Of a DNA stretch of 64,000 nucleotides, positions 44,165 through 53,154 are shown in pieces (position 1 is the first letter of the stretch; each line of letters begins with the position of its first letter). The notes below the pieces were generated by a model, which saw only the letters and a program-made list of their open reading frames with translations, searched no databases and had not been told where the DNA came from. Location: contig NZ_CP151803.1 of the NCBI RefSeq assembly GCF_038446955.1, forward strand, positions 1,364,001-1,428,000, written 5' to 3'. A program made the position numbers and the translations under genes. The DNA comes from Pedobacter sp. FW305-3-2-15-E-R2A2. Its GTDB lineage: Bacteria; Bacteroidota; Bacteroidia; Sphingobacteriales; Sphingobacteriaceae.

Positions 44165-44596
44165 ATGAGATACATTTCGTTATTACTTCTTTTCACAGCG
44201 ATTTCCTTTTCCGGGTTTTCCCAAACAAGTGATGCTATTTTAGGAAAATGGATAAATTCTTCAGGTGAAGCGCACATAGACATTTCCAAAAAAGGAGATA
44301 AATTTTTCGGTAAAATTGTATGGTTGAAAGCGCCTAAAGATGAAAAAGGGCAGCCTAAACTGGATGTGAAAAATCCGGAAGCAAATTTAAAAACAAGACC
44401 GATTCTGGGCCTTGAAATGTTAAAAGACTTTGTTTATGATGATGGTAAATGGGTTGATGGAAAGATTTATGATCCAAAAACCGGAAAAACATACAGCTGT
44501 AATATGAACATTAAAGCCAATGGTGACTTAAATGTCAGAGGATATATTGGCATCTCATTGATAGGTAGATCTGACACCTGGAAAAGAGCTAAATAG
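44165..44596 (+). CDS. DUF2147 family secreted protein
   Basis: 143-aa protein with signal peptide MRYISLLLLFTAISFSGFSQ. The mature domain has the DUF2147 pattern: DAILGKWINSSGEAHIDISKKGDKFFGKIVWL, GLEMLKDFVYDDGKWVDGKIYDPKTGKTYSC and the final YIGISLIGRSDTWKR. The fold is a small lipocalin-like barrel; the function is unknown. It ends directly at the ATG of the next gene. A TAACTTTA element lies upstream. Confidence 0.88.
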   Translation: MRYISLLLLFTAISFSGFSQTSDAILGKWINSSGEAHIDISKKGDKFFGKIVWLKAPKDEKGQPKLDVKNPEANLKTRPILGLEMLKDFVYDDGKWVDGKIYDPKTGKTYSCNMNIKANGDLNVRGYIGISLIGRSDTWKRAK

Positions 44597-45619
44597 ATGA
44601 AGAGACTAATTTATTGTTTGTTATTCCTCCCATTATTCGGTTTTGCACAAACTTACGACCTGATCCCGTTGACTTCAGGAGCAAATACCAGTTTAAGAGG
44701 AATGAGTATTGTCTCTGATCAGGTGGCATGGGTAAGCGGAAGTAATGGCCATATTGGCAGAACAGTAGACGGAGGTAAGACCTGGGACTGGATCAAACCT
44801 GTGGGTTATGAGAAGCTTGATTTTAGAGATATTGAAGCTTTTGATGCGGATAAAGCGATTGCAGTGAATGCAGGTTCGCCCGCTTATATTCTGATGACCA
44901 TCGATGGTGGTAAAACCTGGAAAGAAAATTACAAGAATCTGGATACCGCTATATTTTTAGATGGAATGGACTTTTGGAATGATCAGCGTGGAATTGTCTT
45001 TGGTGATCCCATCAATAATAAAATGCAGCTTTTAAGAACGATTGATGGAGGTGTATCCTGGAATGATATTTCCGATAATTTACAGGCAAAAATGGGTGTT
45101 GGTGAAGCTGCTTTTGCGGCCAGCGGATCTACCATTCAGACCAAAGGAAATGGAAAGGTTTGGATTGCTACCGGAGGCAAGGTCTCTAATATCTATTACT
45201 CGAGTAATTTTGGTTCTACCTGGCAGATCTTTGAATGCCCGATTTTACAGGGAGAAAGCAGTACAGGGCCCTTTTCTATGTCTTTCTTTGATGAAGATAA
45301 AGGTGTGGTTGTTGGTGGGAATTACCTGAAAGATAAAGAGAATGAGAACAATGTTTTACTCACTACTAATGGCGGTAAAACATGGACTAAACCTGCAAAG
45401 CCAGTAGATGGTTATCGATCCGGTGTAACTTATATCAGCGAAAAGACTTTAATTGCTGCGGGAACTTCAGGAATAGATGTTTCTTCTGATGGGGGAAAAT
45501 ACTGGTATAACATCTCCGGAATGAACCTGAATGTTGTTCAGAAATCAAAAAAAGGCGATCTGATCCTGCTTGCCGGAAATAAAGGGCAAATTTATCAGTT
45601 AGTCATCACTGCAAAATAA
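44597..45619 (+). CDS. YCF48/HCF136-like beta-propeller protein
   Basis: 340-aa secreted protein with signal peptide MKRLIYCLLFLPLFGFAQ. It carries BNR-type repeats at regular spacing: TVDGGKTWDWI, TIDGGKTWKEN, TIDGGVSWNDI, TTNGGKTWTKP and DVSSDGGKYWYNIS. This is the YCF48-like propeller, first known from photosystem II assembly but common in non-photosynthetic Bacteroidota with unknown roles. It is joined end to end with DUF2147 and 4 bp before a VOC gene. Confidence 0.85.
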   Translation: MKRLIYCLLFLPLFGFAQTYDLIPLTSGANTSLRGMSIVSDQVAWVSGSNGHIGRTVDGGKTWDWIKPVGYEKLDFRDIEAFDADKAIAVNAGSPAYILMTIDGGKTWKENYKNLDTAIFLDGMDFWNDQRGIVFGDPINNKMQLLRTIDGGVSWNDISDNLQAKMGVGEAAFAASGSTIQTKGNGKVWIATGGKVSNIYYSSNFGSTWQIFECPILQGESSTGPFSMSFFDEDKGVVVGGNYLKDKENENNVLLTTNGGKTWTKPAKPVDGYRSGVTYISEKTLIAAGTSGIDVSSDGGKYWYNISGMNLNVVQKSKKGDLILLAGNKGQIYQLVITAK

Positions 45620-45623
45620 GGCT

Positions 45624-46007
45624 ATGCTAAGTAAAATTCACCATATCGCGATTATTTGCAGAGATTATAACGTTTCAAAAGCCTTTTACATAGATGTTTT
45701 AGGCCTTACGGTGATCAGAGAGGTCTATCGGGAAGAAAGGGATTCCTATAAACTGGACCTTGCCCTTAACGGGGAATACATTATAGAGCTTTTTTCTTTT
45801 CCAAAACCTCCCGAACGACCATCGAGGCCTGAAGCTGCCGGTTTAAGGCATCTTGCGTTTCAGGTTGATGATTTAAATCTTGTTGTAAAAACATTGGAAC
45901 AAAAAGGAGTGTTGGCAGAACCCATCAGAATTGACGAGTTTACCGGAAAGCGATTTACTTTCATTGCTGATCCCGATGGTTTGCCTATAGAGTTCTATGA
46001 AAAATAA
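45624..46007 (+). CDS. VOC/glyoxalase-fold protein (YaeR-like)
   Basis: 127-aa protein of the vicinal oxygen chelate superfamily. Start LSKIHHIAIICRDYNVSKAFYIDVLGLTVI and end FIADPDGLPIEFYE are characteristic, with the metal-ligand pattern His-Glu-His-Glu in the two beta-alpha-beta modules. Similar to the YaeR/SMU1112c family of unproven function. It is the last gene of a four-gene run that starts at DUF2147, followed by a terminator. Confidence 0.9.
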   Translation: MLSKIHHIAIICRDYNVSKAFYIDVLGLTVIREVYREERDSYKLDLALNGEYIIELFSFPKPPERPSRPEAAGLRHLAFQVDDLNLVVKTLEQKGVLAEPIRIDEFTGKRFTFIADPDGLPIEFYEK

Positions 46008-46074
46008 TTTTTAACGATGATATAATAAACCCGGGATTTTGGCGTCTATATATATGAGAGCGTTAATTTAGATG

Positions 46075-46111
46075 ACGGGGATGTGGCTGGAAGCTGTATC
46101 CCCGTTTTTTT
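46075..46111 (+). terminator. Rho-independent terminator after the VOC gene
   Basis: Stem ACGGGGAT (46075-46082) with ATCCCCGT (46098-46105), then a T run to 46111. Confidence 0.88.
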
Positions 46112-46121
46112 ATGTCCAAAA

Positions 46122-46147
46122 AAAAGCCTGCCGGAAGGCAAGCTTTT
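46122..46147 (-). terminator. Rho-independent terminator of tRNA-Cys
   Basis: 11-bp stem on the minus strand, AAAAGCTTGCC with GGCAGGCTTTT (46147-46122; one G-T wobble), loop TTCC, followed by a T run. Confidence 0.85.
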
Positions 46148-46151
46148 GATG

Positions 46152-46222
46152 ACGTCATGGACGGATTCGAACCGCCGTTGAAGGTTTTGCAGACCCATAC
46201 CTAACCACTCGGCCACATGACT
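46152..46222 (-). tRNA. tRNA-Cys, anticodon GCA
   Basis: 71-nt tRNA read on the minus strand. Acceptor AGTCATG pairs with CATGACG except for a mismatched first pair (A1, G72). Anticodon stem pairs around CTGCAAA with anticodon GCA. T-arm GGCGG/CCGTC encloses TTCGAAT. Discriminator is T (complement of 46152), as expected for cysteine; CCA is not encoded (TCA follows). No other tRNA-Cys was seen in the window. Confidence 0.9.
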
Positions 46223-46550
46223 ATATAGGGTATTCCATGATTTACAGCAGCAAATATATATAAAGTATACTAAATTAGTAGATTTTATTTTACTTTTCTT
46301 AAGCAGGTTAAAATGAAGGAAGCGCTTTGTAGGCGAAACGAGTTGGTAATTAATAGGTTACAATTTGTATAGGATGATTGTAAGTGTTTATTAGTGAACT
46401 GATTATGTTTTGTTTGTAGTAGGTAAGTAGGGTCCTTGGATCTTAAAATCTGATGTTTTGATCCTTTCTGTAGTGGCTGTGTAGGCCCGGCAATATGTAC
46501 AATTTTTTTTCGGCTGATATAGATTTGAGTAACCAAATATATTCATCCCT
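46223..46550. promoter_or_regulatory. Intergenic region with divergent promoters of tRNA-Cys and the GH30 gene
   Basis: About 330 bp without a gene. TATATTTG on the minus strand (46258-46251) lies about 28 bp before the tRNA-Cys start. TAGATTTG at 46520-46527 (plus) lies 23 bp before the GH30 ATG. Both are exact -7 matches; -33 boxes are unclear. An imperfect inverted repeat GGATC...GATCC near 46437-46463 may be regulatory. Confidence 0.5.
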
Positions 46551-48404
46551 ATGAAAAAAAGTCTGATTTTGACAGGCTGCGCCATGCTTTGTGCAGTCTT
46601 GTTCTCCTGTAAAAAGGAACTCCGGTCCAATTCCAACTTAGATCTGAACGAAAAAACAACTGTCCGTGCAAATGAATCTGTGAGCATTTGGATGACGACG
46701 ACAGACAAAAGTAAATTACTGCAATCCCAGAACAACGTCACCTTTTCGGCAGATGCAGGAACAAATCCAAATACCATTGTCGTTGACGAAAATACCAGCT
46801 ATCAGGGGATCGACGGTTTTGGATTTACGCTGACCGGCGGAAGTGCTTCACTCCTAAATGGTCTTGGTGCAACACAAAAGAACAATTTATTGCAGGAGTT
46901 ATTTGCTACCTCCGGGAATAATATCGGAATCAGCTACCTGAGGATTACCATCGGCGCATCTGATCTCAGTGCCAGTCCTTTTACCTATAATGAAGTCGCT
47001 GCAGGACAAACGGACAACAGCCTTAACAACTTTAGTATTGCTCCGGAAATGACAGACCTGATTCCGATATTAAAAAGCATTATTGCGATCAACCCTTCGA
47101 TTAAAATTCTTGGCAGTCCCTGGACGGCTCCAAGGTGGATGAAAACCAATGGCAATTATGTTGGAGGAAGTTTGAATACCACATATTACGATGCCTATGC
47201 AAGATATTTCGTTAAATACATTCTTGCAATGCGTGCCCAGGGAATTATCATCGATGCGATTACCCCTCAAAATGAACCTTTAAATCCCTACAACAACCCG
47301 AGTATGGTCATGCAGGCTTCAGAGCAGGCAGCGTTCATTAAGAACAACCTTGGGCCGCAGTTTAGTGCCAATAATATCAGTACTAAAATCATTTCCTACG
47401 ACCATAATGCAGATCGTCCGGATTATCCAATTGCCATTTTGAATGATGCTGCCGCCAGAAATTATGTCGACGGCTCTGCTTTTCATCTTTACGGAGGAAA
47501 TATCAGCGCCTTAACAGAAGTGCATAACGCCTATCCCAACAAAAATATCTATTTCACAGAACAATGGGTGGGAGGCCCCAGTAATTTCGCTGGTGATCTG
47601 CAGTGGCATGTAAACACCTTGATTATTGGCGCAACCAGGAACTGGAGCCGAAATGTATTGGAATGGAACCTTGCTGCTGATCAAAACTATGGTCCACATA
47701 CTAATGGTGGCTGTAGCACCTGTGAAGGAGCCTTAACGATCAACGGCAGCAACGTATCCAGAAATGTGTCTTATTATATCATTGCTCATGCTTCGAAGTT
47801 TGCCAGGCCCGGAGCAACAAGGATCAGTTCTAATATTGCAGGAAGCTTTCAGAATGTGGCTTTTAAAAACGCAGATGGAACCAAAGTGCTGATCGTTTCC
47901 AACAGCGGATCTGGTAGTGGCACTTTTAAAGTAAAATGGGGCACGCAGTCTTTTAGTTATACACTTCCTGCAGGAGCGGTCGCGACTTTCAAATGGTCGG
48001 GTTCGACCTCTGGAAATCCGGGGACTGCACCTATAGGTCAGGTGGTTTCCCTTAGAGGAATGAACAATCAATTTGTCAGCGGAGAAAATGGTGCTTCTCC
48101 AATGTGGTGTAACAGAACCAGTGCGGGAGATTGGGAGAAATTCACAGTAATCGATGCTGGGGGAGGGAAAATTGCGCTAAGAAGTATGAACAAATACGTT
48201 TCCTCAGAAAATGGTGCCGCTCCGTTAACCTGCAGCAGAACGACTATTGAAGATTGGGAGAAATTCGACTGGATCGTTAATGCTGACGGGAAAATATCCC
48301 TCCGTGGAAATAATGGCCTTTACGTTTCTTCTGAAAATGGGGCAAATGCAATGACTTGTACCAGGCCCTCAATTTCAGGATGGGAAGCATTTAGTCTAAA
48401 CTAA
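46551..48404 (+). CDS. GH30 family glycoside hydrolase lipoprotein with C-terminal beta-trefoil
   Basis: 617-aa outer-membrane-bound lipoprotein; the lipobox ends at Cys20 (LFSCKK). The (beta/alpha)8 GH30 domain spans about residues 70-480. The acid/base is Glu242 in TPQNEP and the nucleophile Glu337 in [12 protein letters not shown]30 includes beta-1,6-glucanases, glucosylceramidases and xylanases; the subgroup is not certain. The C-terminal ~120 residues form three 40-residue fascin/trefoil-like repeats, each with the pattern LRxxNxxxVSxENGAxxxxCxRxxxxxWExF. It is followed after 34 bp by GH16, so both probably act together on beta-glucan. Confidence 0.9.
   Translation: MKKSLILTGCAMLCAVLFSCKKELRSNSNLDLNEKTTVRANESVSIWMTTTDKSKLLQSQNNVTFSADAGTNPNTIVVDENTSYQGIDGFGFTLTGGSASLLNGLGATQKNNLLQELFATSGNNIGISYLRITIGASDLSASPFTYNEVAAGQTDNSLNNFSIAPEMTDLIPILKSIIAINPSIKILGSPWTAPRWMKTNGNYVGGSLNTTYYDAYARYFVKYILAMRAQGIIIDAITPQNEPLNPYNNPSMVMQASEQAAFIKNNLGPQFSANNISTKIISYDHNADRPDYPIAILNDAAARNYVDGSAFHLYGGNISALTEVHNAYPNKNIYFTEQWVGGPSNFAGDLQWHVNTLIIGATRNWSRNVLEWNLAADQNYGPHTNGGCSTCEGALTINGSNVSRNVSYYIIAHASKFARPGATRISSNIAGSFQNVAFKNADGTKVLIVSNSGSGSGTFKVKWGTQSFSYTLPAGAVATFKWSGSTSGNPGTAPIGQVVSLRGMNNQFVSGENGASPMWCNRTSAGDWEKFTVIDAGGGKIALRSMNKYVSSENGAAPLTCSRTTIEDWEKFDWIVNADGKISLRGNNGLYVSSENGANAMTCTRPSISGWEAFSLN
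48030..48404 (+). repeat. Duplicated trefoil-coding segment, copy 1 (copy 2 at 49264-49635)
   Basis: The last ~375 bp of the GH30 gene match the last ~370 bp of the GH16 gene at DNA level. Examples are GGATCGTTAATGCTGA followed by GGGAAAATATCCCT in both, and CCTATAGGTCAG at the left end. Each copy also contains three internal 40-codon repeats. It indicates duplication of a binding module between neighbouring genes. Confidence 0.85.
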
Positions 48405-48438
48405 TCATAACCAAATCTAATCATCAAACCCTAAAACA

Positions 48439-49635
48439 ATGAAAAAAGTAAACCTGATGATCTGCCTGCTGGCAGTTTCACAAATTCTGACGGCCTGTAA
48501 AAAGGACCTTAAAACTGCTGGAGCAGAAAACGATCAACTCACTGCCCCAAGGGCCCTAACCTATCAGCAGGTCTGGTCGGATGAATTCGACGGAAATGCG
48601 GTGAACACGAATAACTGGAGCTTCGAAACCGGTGGCGGTGGATGGGGCAATAATGAAAAACAGTTTTACCAGGCAGAGAATGCCACCGTTTCCGGGGGTA
48701 ACCTGGTGATCACTGCAAAAAAACAAAGTGTTGGCGGCTTGCCCTATACTTCTGCCAGATTGATCAGTAAAGGAAAACGGGAATATAAATACGGGCGTTT
48801 CGAGGCCAGGATTAAATTGCCACAGGGGCAGGGACAATGGCCAGCCTTCTGGATGTTGGGTGCTAATATTGGACCGACTCCATGGCCCAAATGCGGTGAA
48901 ATTGACATCATGGAAAACACCAATACTTCAAATACCGTATTGGGAACGATGCATTGGTTCAGTAACCAGTATACTTATTATGGAGGAAATACGAATACCA
49001 CACCTACTAATTACCATGTCTATCGGGTAGACTGGACGCCGAGCTCCATTACCTGGTTTGTAGATAATGTTCAATTTCATGTCGCCAATATTGAAAACAA
49101 CATCAATGGAACAGAGGAGTTTCACGATCCATTCTTTTTGCTGCTCAATCTGGCTGTCGGAGGTAACCTACCCGGACAAAATATTGATGAAAGCCGGTTA
49201 CCCGCGAGTATGTACGTGGATTATGTAAAGGTATATCAGCTGACCGAAGGATCATCTAATCCGCCTATAGGTCAGACGATTTCTCTGAAAGGGATCAATA
49301 ACCTGTTTGTGAGCGGTCTGAATGGAGGAGGCCCCATGATGTGCGACCGGACAACTTCGCAAGACTGGGAGAAATTTACAGTTGTAGATGCCGGAGCTGG
49401 TAAAGTGGCTTTAAGAAGCATGAATAAATATGTATCCTCAGAAAACGGAGCAGCCCCGATCACCTGTAACAGAACTACCATCAGCGATTGGGAAAAATTC
49501 GATTGGATCGTTAATGCTGATGGGAAAATATCCCTAAGAGGTAATAATGGGCGGTATATTTCTTCTGAAAACGGCACCACTTCAATGACCTGTAACAGAA
49601 CAACCATCTCCGGATGGGAAGCATTTAGTTTATAA
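48439..49635 (+). CDS. GH16 family glycoside hydrolase lipoprotein with the same C-terminal trefoil
   Basis: 398-aa lipoprotein; the lipobox ends at Cys20 (ILTACKK). The GH16 beta-jelly-roll spans about residues 42-268. The catalytic motif GEIDIMEN has Glu154 (nucleophile), Asp156 and Glu159 (acid/base), as in laminarinases and beta-1,3-glucanases. [14 protein letters not shown] closes the domain. The C-terminal residues 276-398 are three trefoil repeats nearly identical to those of the GH30 partner. It overlaps the next gene by 1 bp (TAATG). Confidence 0.92.
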   Translation: MKKVNLMICLLAVSQILTACKKDLKTAGAENDQLTAPRALTYQQVWSDEFDGNAVNTNNWSFETGGGGWGNNEKQFYQAENATVSGGNLVITAKKQSVGGLPYTSARLISKGKREYKYGRFEARIKLPQGQGQWPAFWMLGANIGPTPWPKCGEIDIMENTNTSNTVLGTMHWFSNQYTYYGGNTNTTPTNYHVYRVDWTPSSITWFVDNVQFHVANIENNINGTEEFHDPFFLLLNLAVGGNLPGQNIDESRLPASMYVDYVKVYQLTEGSSNPPIGQTISLKGINNLFVSGLNGGGPMMCDRTTSQDWEKFTVVDAGAGKVALRSMNKYVSSENGAAPITCNRTTISDWEKFDWIVNADGKISLRGNNGRYISSENGTTSMTCNRTTISGWEAFSL

Positions 49636-50552
49636 TGGCCGTCACCATGAAAAGATACCTGATCTATGTTTTGTTAATGTTTTGTTGCTTTTCTGCCTAT
49701 GGACAGTCGGCTGAGGAACAGCGAAAAAGGTGGACTTTTGCTTTTTATGGTGATGACAGCTCCGAGAATTTTCAATGGTCAATTGCTGGCAACAGCAATG
49801 GGCAAAATCCTAATGTTTTATCAGAAGTTATCTGGACGAAATTGAAGGGAGCAGGTGTGGGACTGGATGTAGATTTAAATATCTGGTCCCATATTTTCTT
49901 TAAAGGCAGCTACCATAAAGCTTTTATCCGAAGCGGAAGGGCTACCGATCATGATTATGCAGCGGATGACCGGACTCAGCCAACCTACAGTGCCTTTTTA
50001 AAAAGCAATGAAGGGCATACTTCCCGTTATTCAATCGCTCTGGCCTATAAGATTAAGCTCCATGAACTGCTGACTGTAATGCCTCAGGCAGGGTATGCGA
50101 ACAATGGGCAGAAGCTTTCGCTAAAGAATTTTGAAGAAGGAAAAGGAGGGAAGGAGCTGAACAGCAGTTATCAGACCGATTGGAAGGGTCCGGTTGTTGG
50201 CTTTGACCTGCAGGTCGCAAAGCTGCGGCGAATTAATTTGAATGCAGGATTCAGTTATCAGCAACTTCATTACACTGGCCGGGCTGATTGGAACCTGATT
50301 GATGCTTTTGATCATCCACTGAGTTTCAAACATACCGCGAAAGGTTTTGAAAGTCAGGTTTTATTGCGCCTGAGCTTCAAAATCAATTCCATATGCGCTG
50401 CTTATTTAAGGGGAGAATACCGTTATGCCGAAACGGGGAAAGGAATCGATCAGCTCTTCCTGGCAGATGGGCAGGAGCGGGAATCCCAATTCAACGGAGC
50501 CTTGAGGAAAGTAAAAGGAATAGGCGCCGGCATTATTTTTAGCCTCAGATAA
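49635..50552 (+). CDS. Hypothetical secreted protein, possible outer-membrane beta-barrel
   Basis: 305 aa from the ATG overlapping the GH16 stop, or 301 aa from ATG 49647 (MKRYLIYVLL), which gives a standard signal peptide ending SAYGQ. The mature part alternates amphipathic beta strands ending in Phe/Tyr/Leu-Arg (for example FFKGSYHKAFIRSG, SRYSIALAYKI, SQVLLRLSFKI) and ends GIGAGIIFSLR, a barrel-like C terminus. The motif RATDHDYAADDRTQ has acidic and His residues that recall omptin-like barrels, but the match is weak. It likely forms an operon with the two glucanases. Function is unknown. Confidence 0.65.
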   Translation: MAVTMKRYLIYVLLMFCCFSAYGQSAEEQRKRWTFAFYGDDSSENFQWSIAGNSNGQNPNVLSEVIWTKLKGAGVGLDVDLNIWSHIFFKGSYHKAFIRSGRATDHDYAADDRTQPTYSAFLKSNEGHTSRYSIALAYKIKLHELLTVMPQAGYANNGQKLSLKNFEEGKGGKELNSSYQTDWKGPVVGFDLQVAKLRRINLNAGFSYQQLHYTGRADWNLIDAFDHPLSFKHTAKGFESQVLLRLSFKINSICAAYLRGEYRYAETGKGIDQLFLADGQERESQFNGALRKVKGIGAGIIFSLR

Positions 50553-50555
50553 GGT

Positions 50556-51020
50556 TTATTTCGCATTTTGCTTTAAGATAGATTCGAGCAAAAAGCTTGA
50601 TTCCTGTTCCGGACTAATCAGATCCTGAAGAGAAACTTTATCTAATAGCTGATCTACAGTCAGCTGAATCATTTGCCATAAGGAACGAACAGAACAGTCG
50701 ATAGAATTGGTGCAGAGCGTTACTGCGCCTGGATATTCTTCACAAAAAGCTTTATTGAACAGGGCACCGCCAAGAACTTTCAACACCTTATTGATGTTGA
50801 CCTGATCAGCAGGTTGTGCAAGTACATATCCTCCCTTATATCCGGGGGTACTGTTGATGTATCCCGAGATGCGCAGCATTCTGGTTAACTTGGCCACATA
50901 AGCAGTGGAGAGGCCTTCTGCTTCGCTGAGGGCAGGAATACTGATGCCTTCCCCGTTTTCATGCCTGGCAATCCGAAGGAGTACCCTCAATCCATATTCT
51001 TCCTGGGCTGTAATTTTCAT
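50556..51020 (-). CDS. Rrf2-family iron-sulfur regulator (IscR-like)
   Basis: 154-aa regulator with the Rrf2 winged-helix start KITAQEEYGLRVLLRIARHENG and recognition helix LSTAYVAKLTRMLRISGYI. The cluster-binding region has three Cys in CEEYPGAVTLCTNSIDC, spaced C-x9-C-x5-C; IscR has C-x5-C-x5-C. It is last in the suf cluster after a 127-bp gap, so it may be transcribed with it or alone. The likely role is sensing Fe-S status and controlling suf. It is convergent with the barrel-like gene. Confidence 0.87.
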   Translation of the reverse strand: MKITAQEEYGLRVLLRIARHENGEGISIPALSEAEGLSTAYVAKLTRMLRISGYINSTPGYKGGYVLAQPADQVNINKVLKVLGGALFNKAFCEEYPGAVTLCTNSIDCSVRSLWQMIQLTVDQLLDKVSLQDLISPEQESSFLLESILKQNAK

Positions 51021-51147
51021 TAGTATATCTTGTTTTTTCGGTTATGAAGAGATCATCAACATGTTCATTGCACTTTGTAAGCGGCATGCTGATGATGGTT
51101 TCATTGTTATTGTTTTTTTGTATTCATGAGTCCGTCAGGTTTATCGC

Positions 51148-51462
51148 TTACATCATTCCCAGTTCCAGCCTTGCAGCCTCAGACATCATGTCCTTATTCC
51201 ATGGTGGTGTCCAGGTTACTTCCACCGATACTTCGTTGACACCTTCAATTTGTCTTACTTTCTGTTCCACTTCAACCGGAATGTCCTGTGCTGCCGGACA
51301 ACCCGGAGCGGTAAGGGTCATGACGATCTGTACGTTATTAAATGGTGTCATCACTTCCGTTTCATAGATCAGCCCAAGTTCATAGATGCTGACCGGTATT
51401 TCGGGGTCATATATGGTCTGCAGGCAGTCAATTACTTTTTGTTTTAATTCCTCTTTATCCAT
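51148..51462 (-). CDS. sufT: SufT/DUF59 iron-sulfur assembly protein
   Basis: 104-aa protein of the MIP18/DUF59 family. The motif TLTAPGCPAAQDIPVEVEQKV, with its conserved Cys, and the start IYDPEIPVSIYELGLIYE are diagnostic. These proteins help deliver or mature Fe-S clusters. It starts 3 bp after the sufE stop codon, in the suf operon. Confidence 0.92.
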   Translation of the reverse strand: MDKEELKQKVIDCLQTIYDPEIPVSIYELGLIYETEVMTPFNNVQIVMTLTAPGCPAAQDIPVEVEQKVRQIEGVNEVSVEVTWTPPWNKDMMSEAARLELGMM

Positions 51463-51465
51463 GAT

Positions 51466-51909
51466 CTATTTCTTTTCTAATCCCTGAATCGTTTGGTAAG
51501 CGAAGGCATAATTTTTCATTTGTTTAATCATTGCCAGCAGCCCGTTAGAACGGGTTTGTGCCAGGTGAGTCATCATTCCTATTTCCCGGATAAAGTCCAG
51601 TCTGGCTTCCAGAATTTCTTCAGGGCGATGTCCCGATAATACTTTGATGAGCATGCTCACCAAACCTTTTACGATCACCGCATCACTGTCTGCTTTAAAA
51701 AATACCCGGCCATCTTCATGTGCTGCGGCCAGCCAAACGGTAGACTGGCAACCCTTAATTTTATTGTCTGCGATCTTATATTCTTCTTCCAGTGCAGGGA
51801 GTTTTTTCCCCAGGTCAATAATGTACTCATATTTATCTTCCCAGCTGTCAAACAGGGAGAAATCTTCGATAATCTCTTTTTCTATTTCGAGAATTGGTTG
51901 CTGACTCAT
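51466..51909 (-). CDS. sufE: Sulfur acceptor SufE
   Basis: 147-aa sulfur-transfer protein that takes persulfide from SufS and passes it to SufB. The active Cys is Cys54 in IKGCQSTVWLAA, with the family pattern DKYEYIIDLGKKLP before it. The start ATG overlaps the sufS stop by 1 base (TGATG), so the two are translationally coupled. Confidence 0.94.
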   Translation of the reverse strand: MSQQPILEIEKEIIEDFSLFDSWEDKYEYIIDLGKKLPALEEEYKIADNKIKGCQSTVWLAAAHEDGRVFFKADSDAVIVKGLVSMLIKVLSGHRPEEILEARLDFIREIGMMTHLAQTRSNGLLAMIKQMKNYAFAYQTIQGLEKK

Positions 51910-53153
51910 CAGGATAACATTTTAATGGATTTGTGCATACCTGCAATCAGGATATCTATTTCTTCTTTGGTATTGTAAAGTGCAAAGGAAGCCCTAACAG
52001 TTCCTGGAATACCAAAACGTTTCATTAGTGGTTGTGTACAATGGTGTCCTGTTCTTACTGCAATTCCCAGATTATCCAGCAAAATGCCAATGTCCTGAGG
52101 GTGGATGCCTTTAACGATGAAAGAAACCAGACTTACCTTTTCTTTGGCTTTCCCAATGATGCGCAAACCAGGAATGTTTTCCAACTGTGCCGTTGCATAA
52201 ACCAATAGCTCGTTTTCATGCTTTCTGATGGCAGCCTTACCTATATTTTGAATGTAGTCCAATGCTGTTTTTAAGGCAATGGTATCAGCAATGTTTGGTG
52301 TGCCTGCTTCATATTTATAAGGAAGGTCATTATAGGTCGTTTCTTCAAAAGTGACTTCCTTAATCATTTCTCCGCCACCGTGGAATACCGGCATGCTGTC
52401 CAGCAATTCCTTTTTTCCGTAAAGTACACCGATCCCTGTTGGCGCATATACTTTATGGCCCGAAAAGGCAAAGAAGTCGCAATCCAGCGCCTGAACATCA
52501 ATGTCCAGGTGTACTGCAGACTGTGCCCCGTCTACCAATACTTTTGCACCTACCGCATGTGCGGCATCAATCATTTCTTTTACCGGATTCACCGTTCCCA
52601 GGGCATTGGAGACCTGAACAATGGAAACCAGTTTGGTTTTCTCTGTCAACAGGCTGTTGTAATTCTCCATAGAGAGTTCCCCTTCCTCGCTAACTGGAAT
52701 CACCTTTAATACGGCATTTTTCTCCTGACAAAGGATTTGCCATGGGACGATATTCGAATGGTGTTCCATTCCGGAAATCAGGATTTCATCACCAGCTTTT
52801 AGGTGCTGACGACCCCAGGTATAAGCTACGAGATTGATTCCTTCTGTCGTCCCCCTGCTGAAGATAATTTCTTCTGCCGATGCTGCTCCAATGAACTCCT
52901 GTACTGCAAAACGTGTGGCCTCATAGGCCAAAGTCGCTTCTTCAGCGAGGGTATGGATGCCACGGTGAATGTTCGCGTTATAACGCCCATAATAATCACT
53001 CAGCGCATCAATTACGCATTGTGGCTTTTGGGAGGTCGCAGCATTGTCCAGATAAACCAATGGTTTATCATTTACCGTTCTGCTGAGAATGGGAAACTGG
53101 GACCTGATTGCTTGCAGGTCTAAATCCAGTGCTATGGAATCTATCTGTGTCAT
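51909..53153 (-). CDS. sufS: Cysteine desulfurase SufS
   Basis: 414-aa PLP enzyme (class V aminotransferase fold) that removes sulfur from cysteine. PLP-binding Lys234 is in FSGHKVYAPTG, and the persulfide Cys372 lies in RTGHHCTQPLM, the typical class II group. Start YLDNAATSQKP also fits. One base separates it from sufD. Confidence 0.96.
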   Translation of the reverse strand: MTQIDSIALDLDLQAIRSQFPILSRTVNDKPLVYLDNAATSQKPQCVIDALSDYYGRYNANIHRGIHTLAEEATLAYEATRFAVQEFIGAASAEEIIFSRGTTEGINLVAYTWGRQHLKAGDEILISGMEHHSNIVPWQILCQEKNAVLKVIPVSEEGELSMENYNSLLTEKTKLVSIVQVSNALGTVNPVKEMIDAAHAVGAKVLVDGAQSAVHLDIDVQALDCDFFAFSGHKVYAPTGIGVLYGKKELLDSMPVFHGGGEMIKEVTFEETTYNDLPYKYEAGTPNIADTIALKTALDYIQNIGKAAIRKHENELLVYATAQLENIPGLRIIGKAKEKVSLVSFIVKGIHPQDIGILLDNLGIAVRTGHHCTQPLMKRFGIPGTVRASFALYNTKEEIDILIAGMHKSIKMLS

Positions 53154-53154
53154 T

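Noticed and set aside
51021..51147. Small gene between sufT and the Rrf2 gene
   Set aside because: Only a 20-codon minus-strand ORF (MKPSSACRLQSAM...) with no promoter or ribosome site is present; insufficient support.
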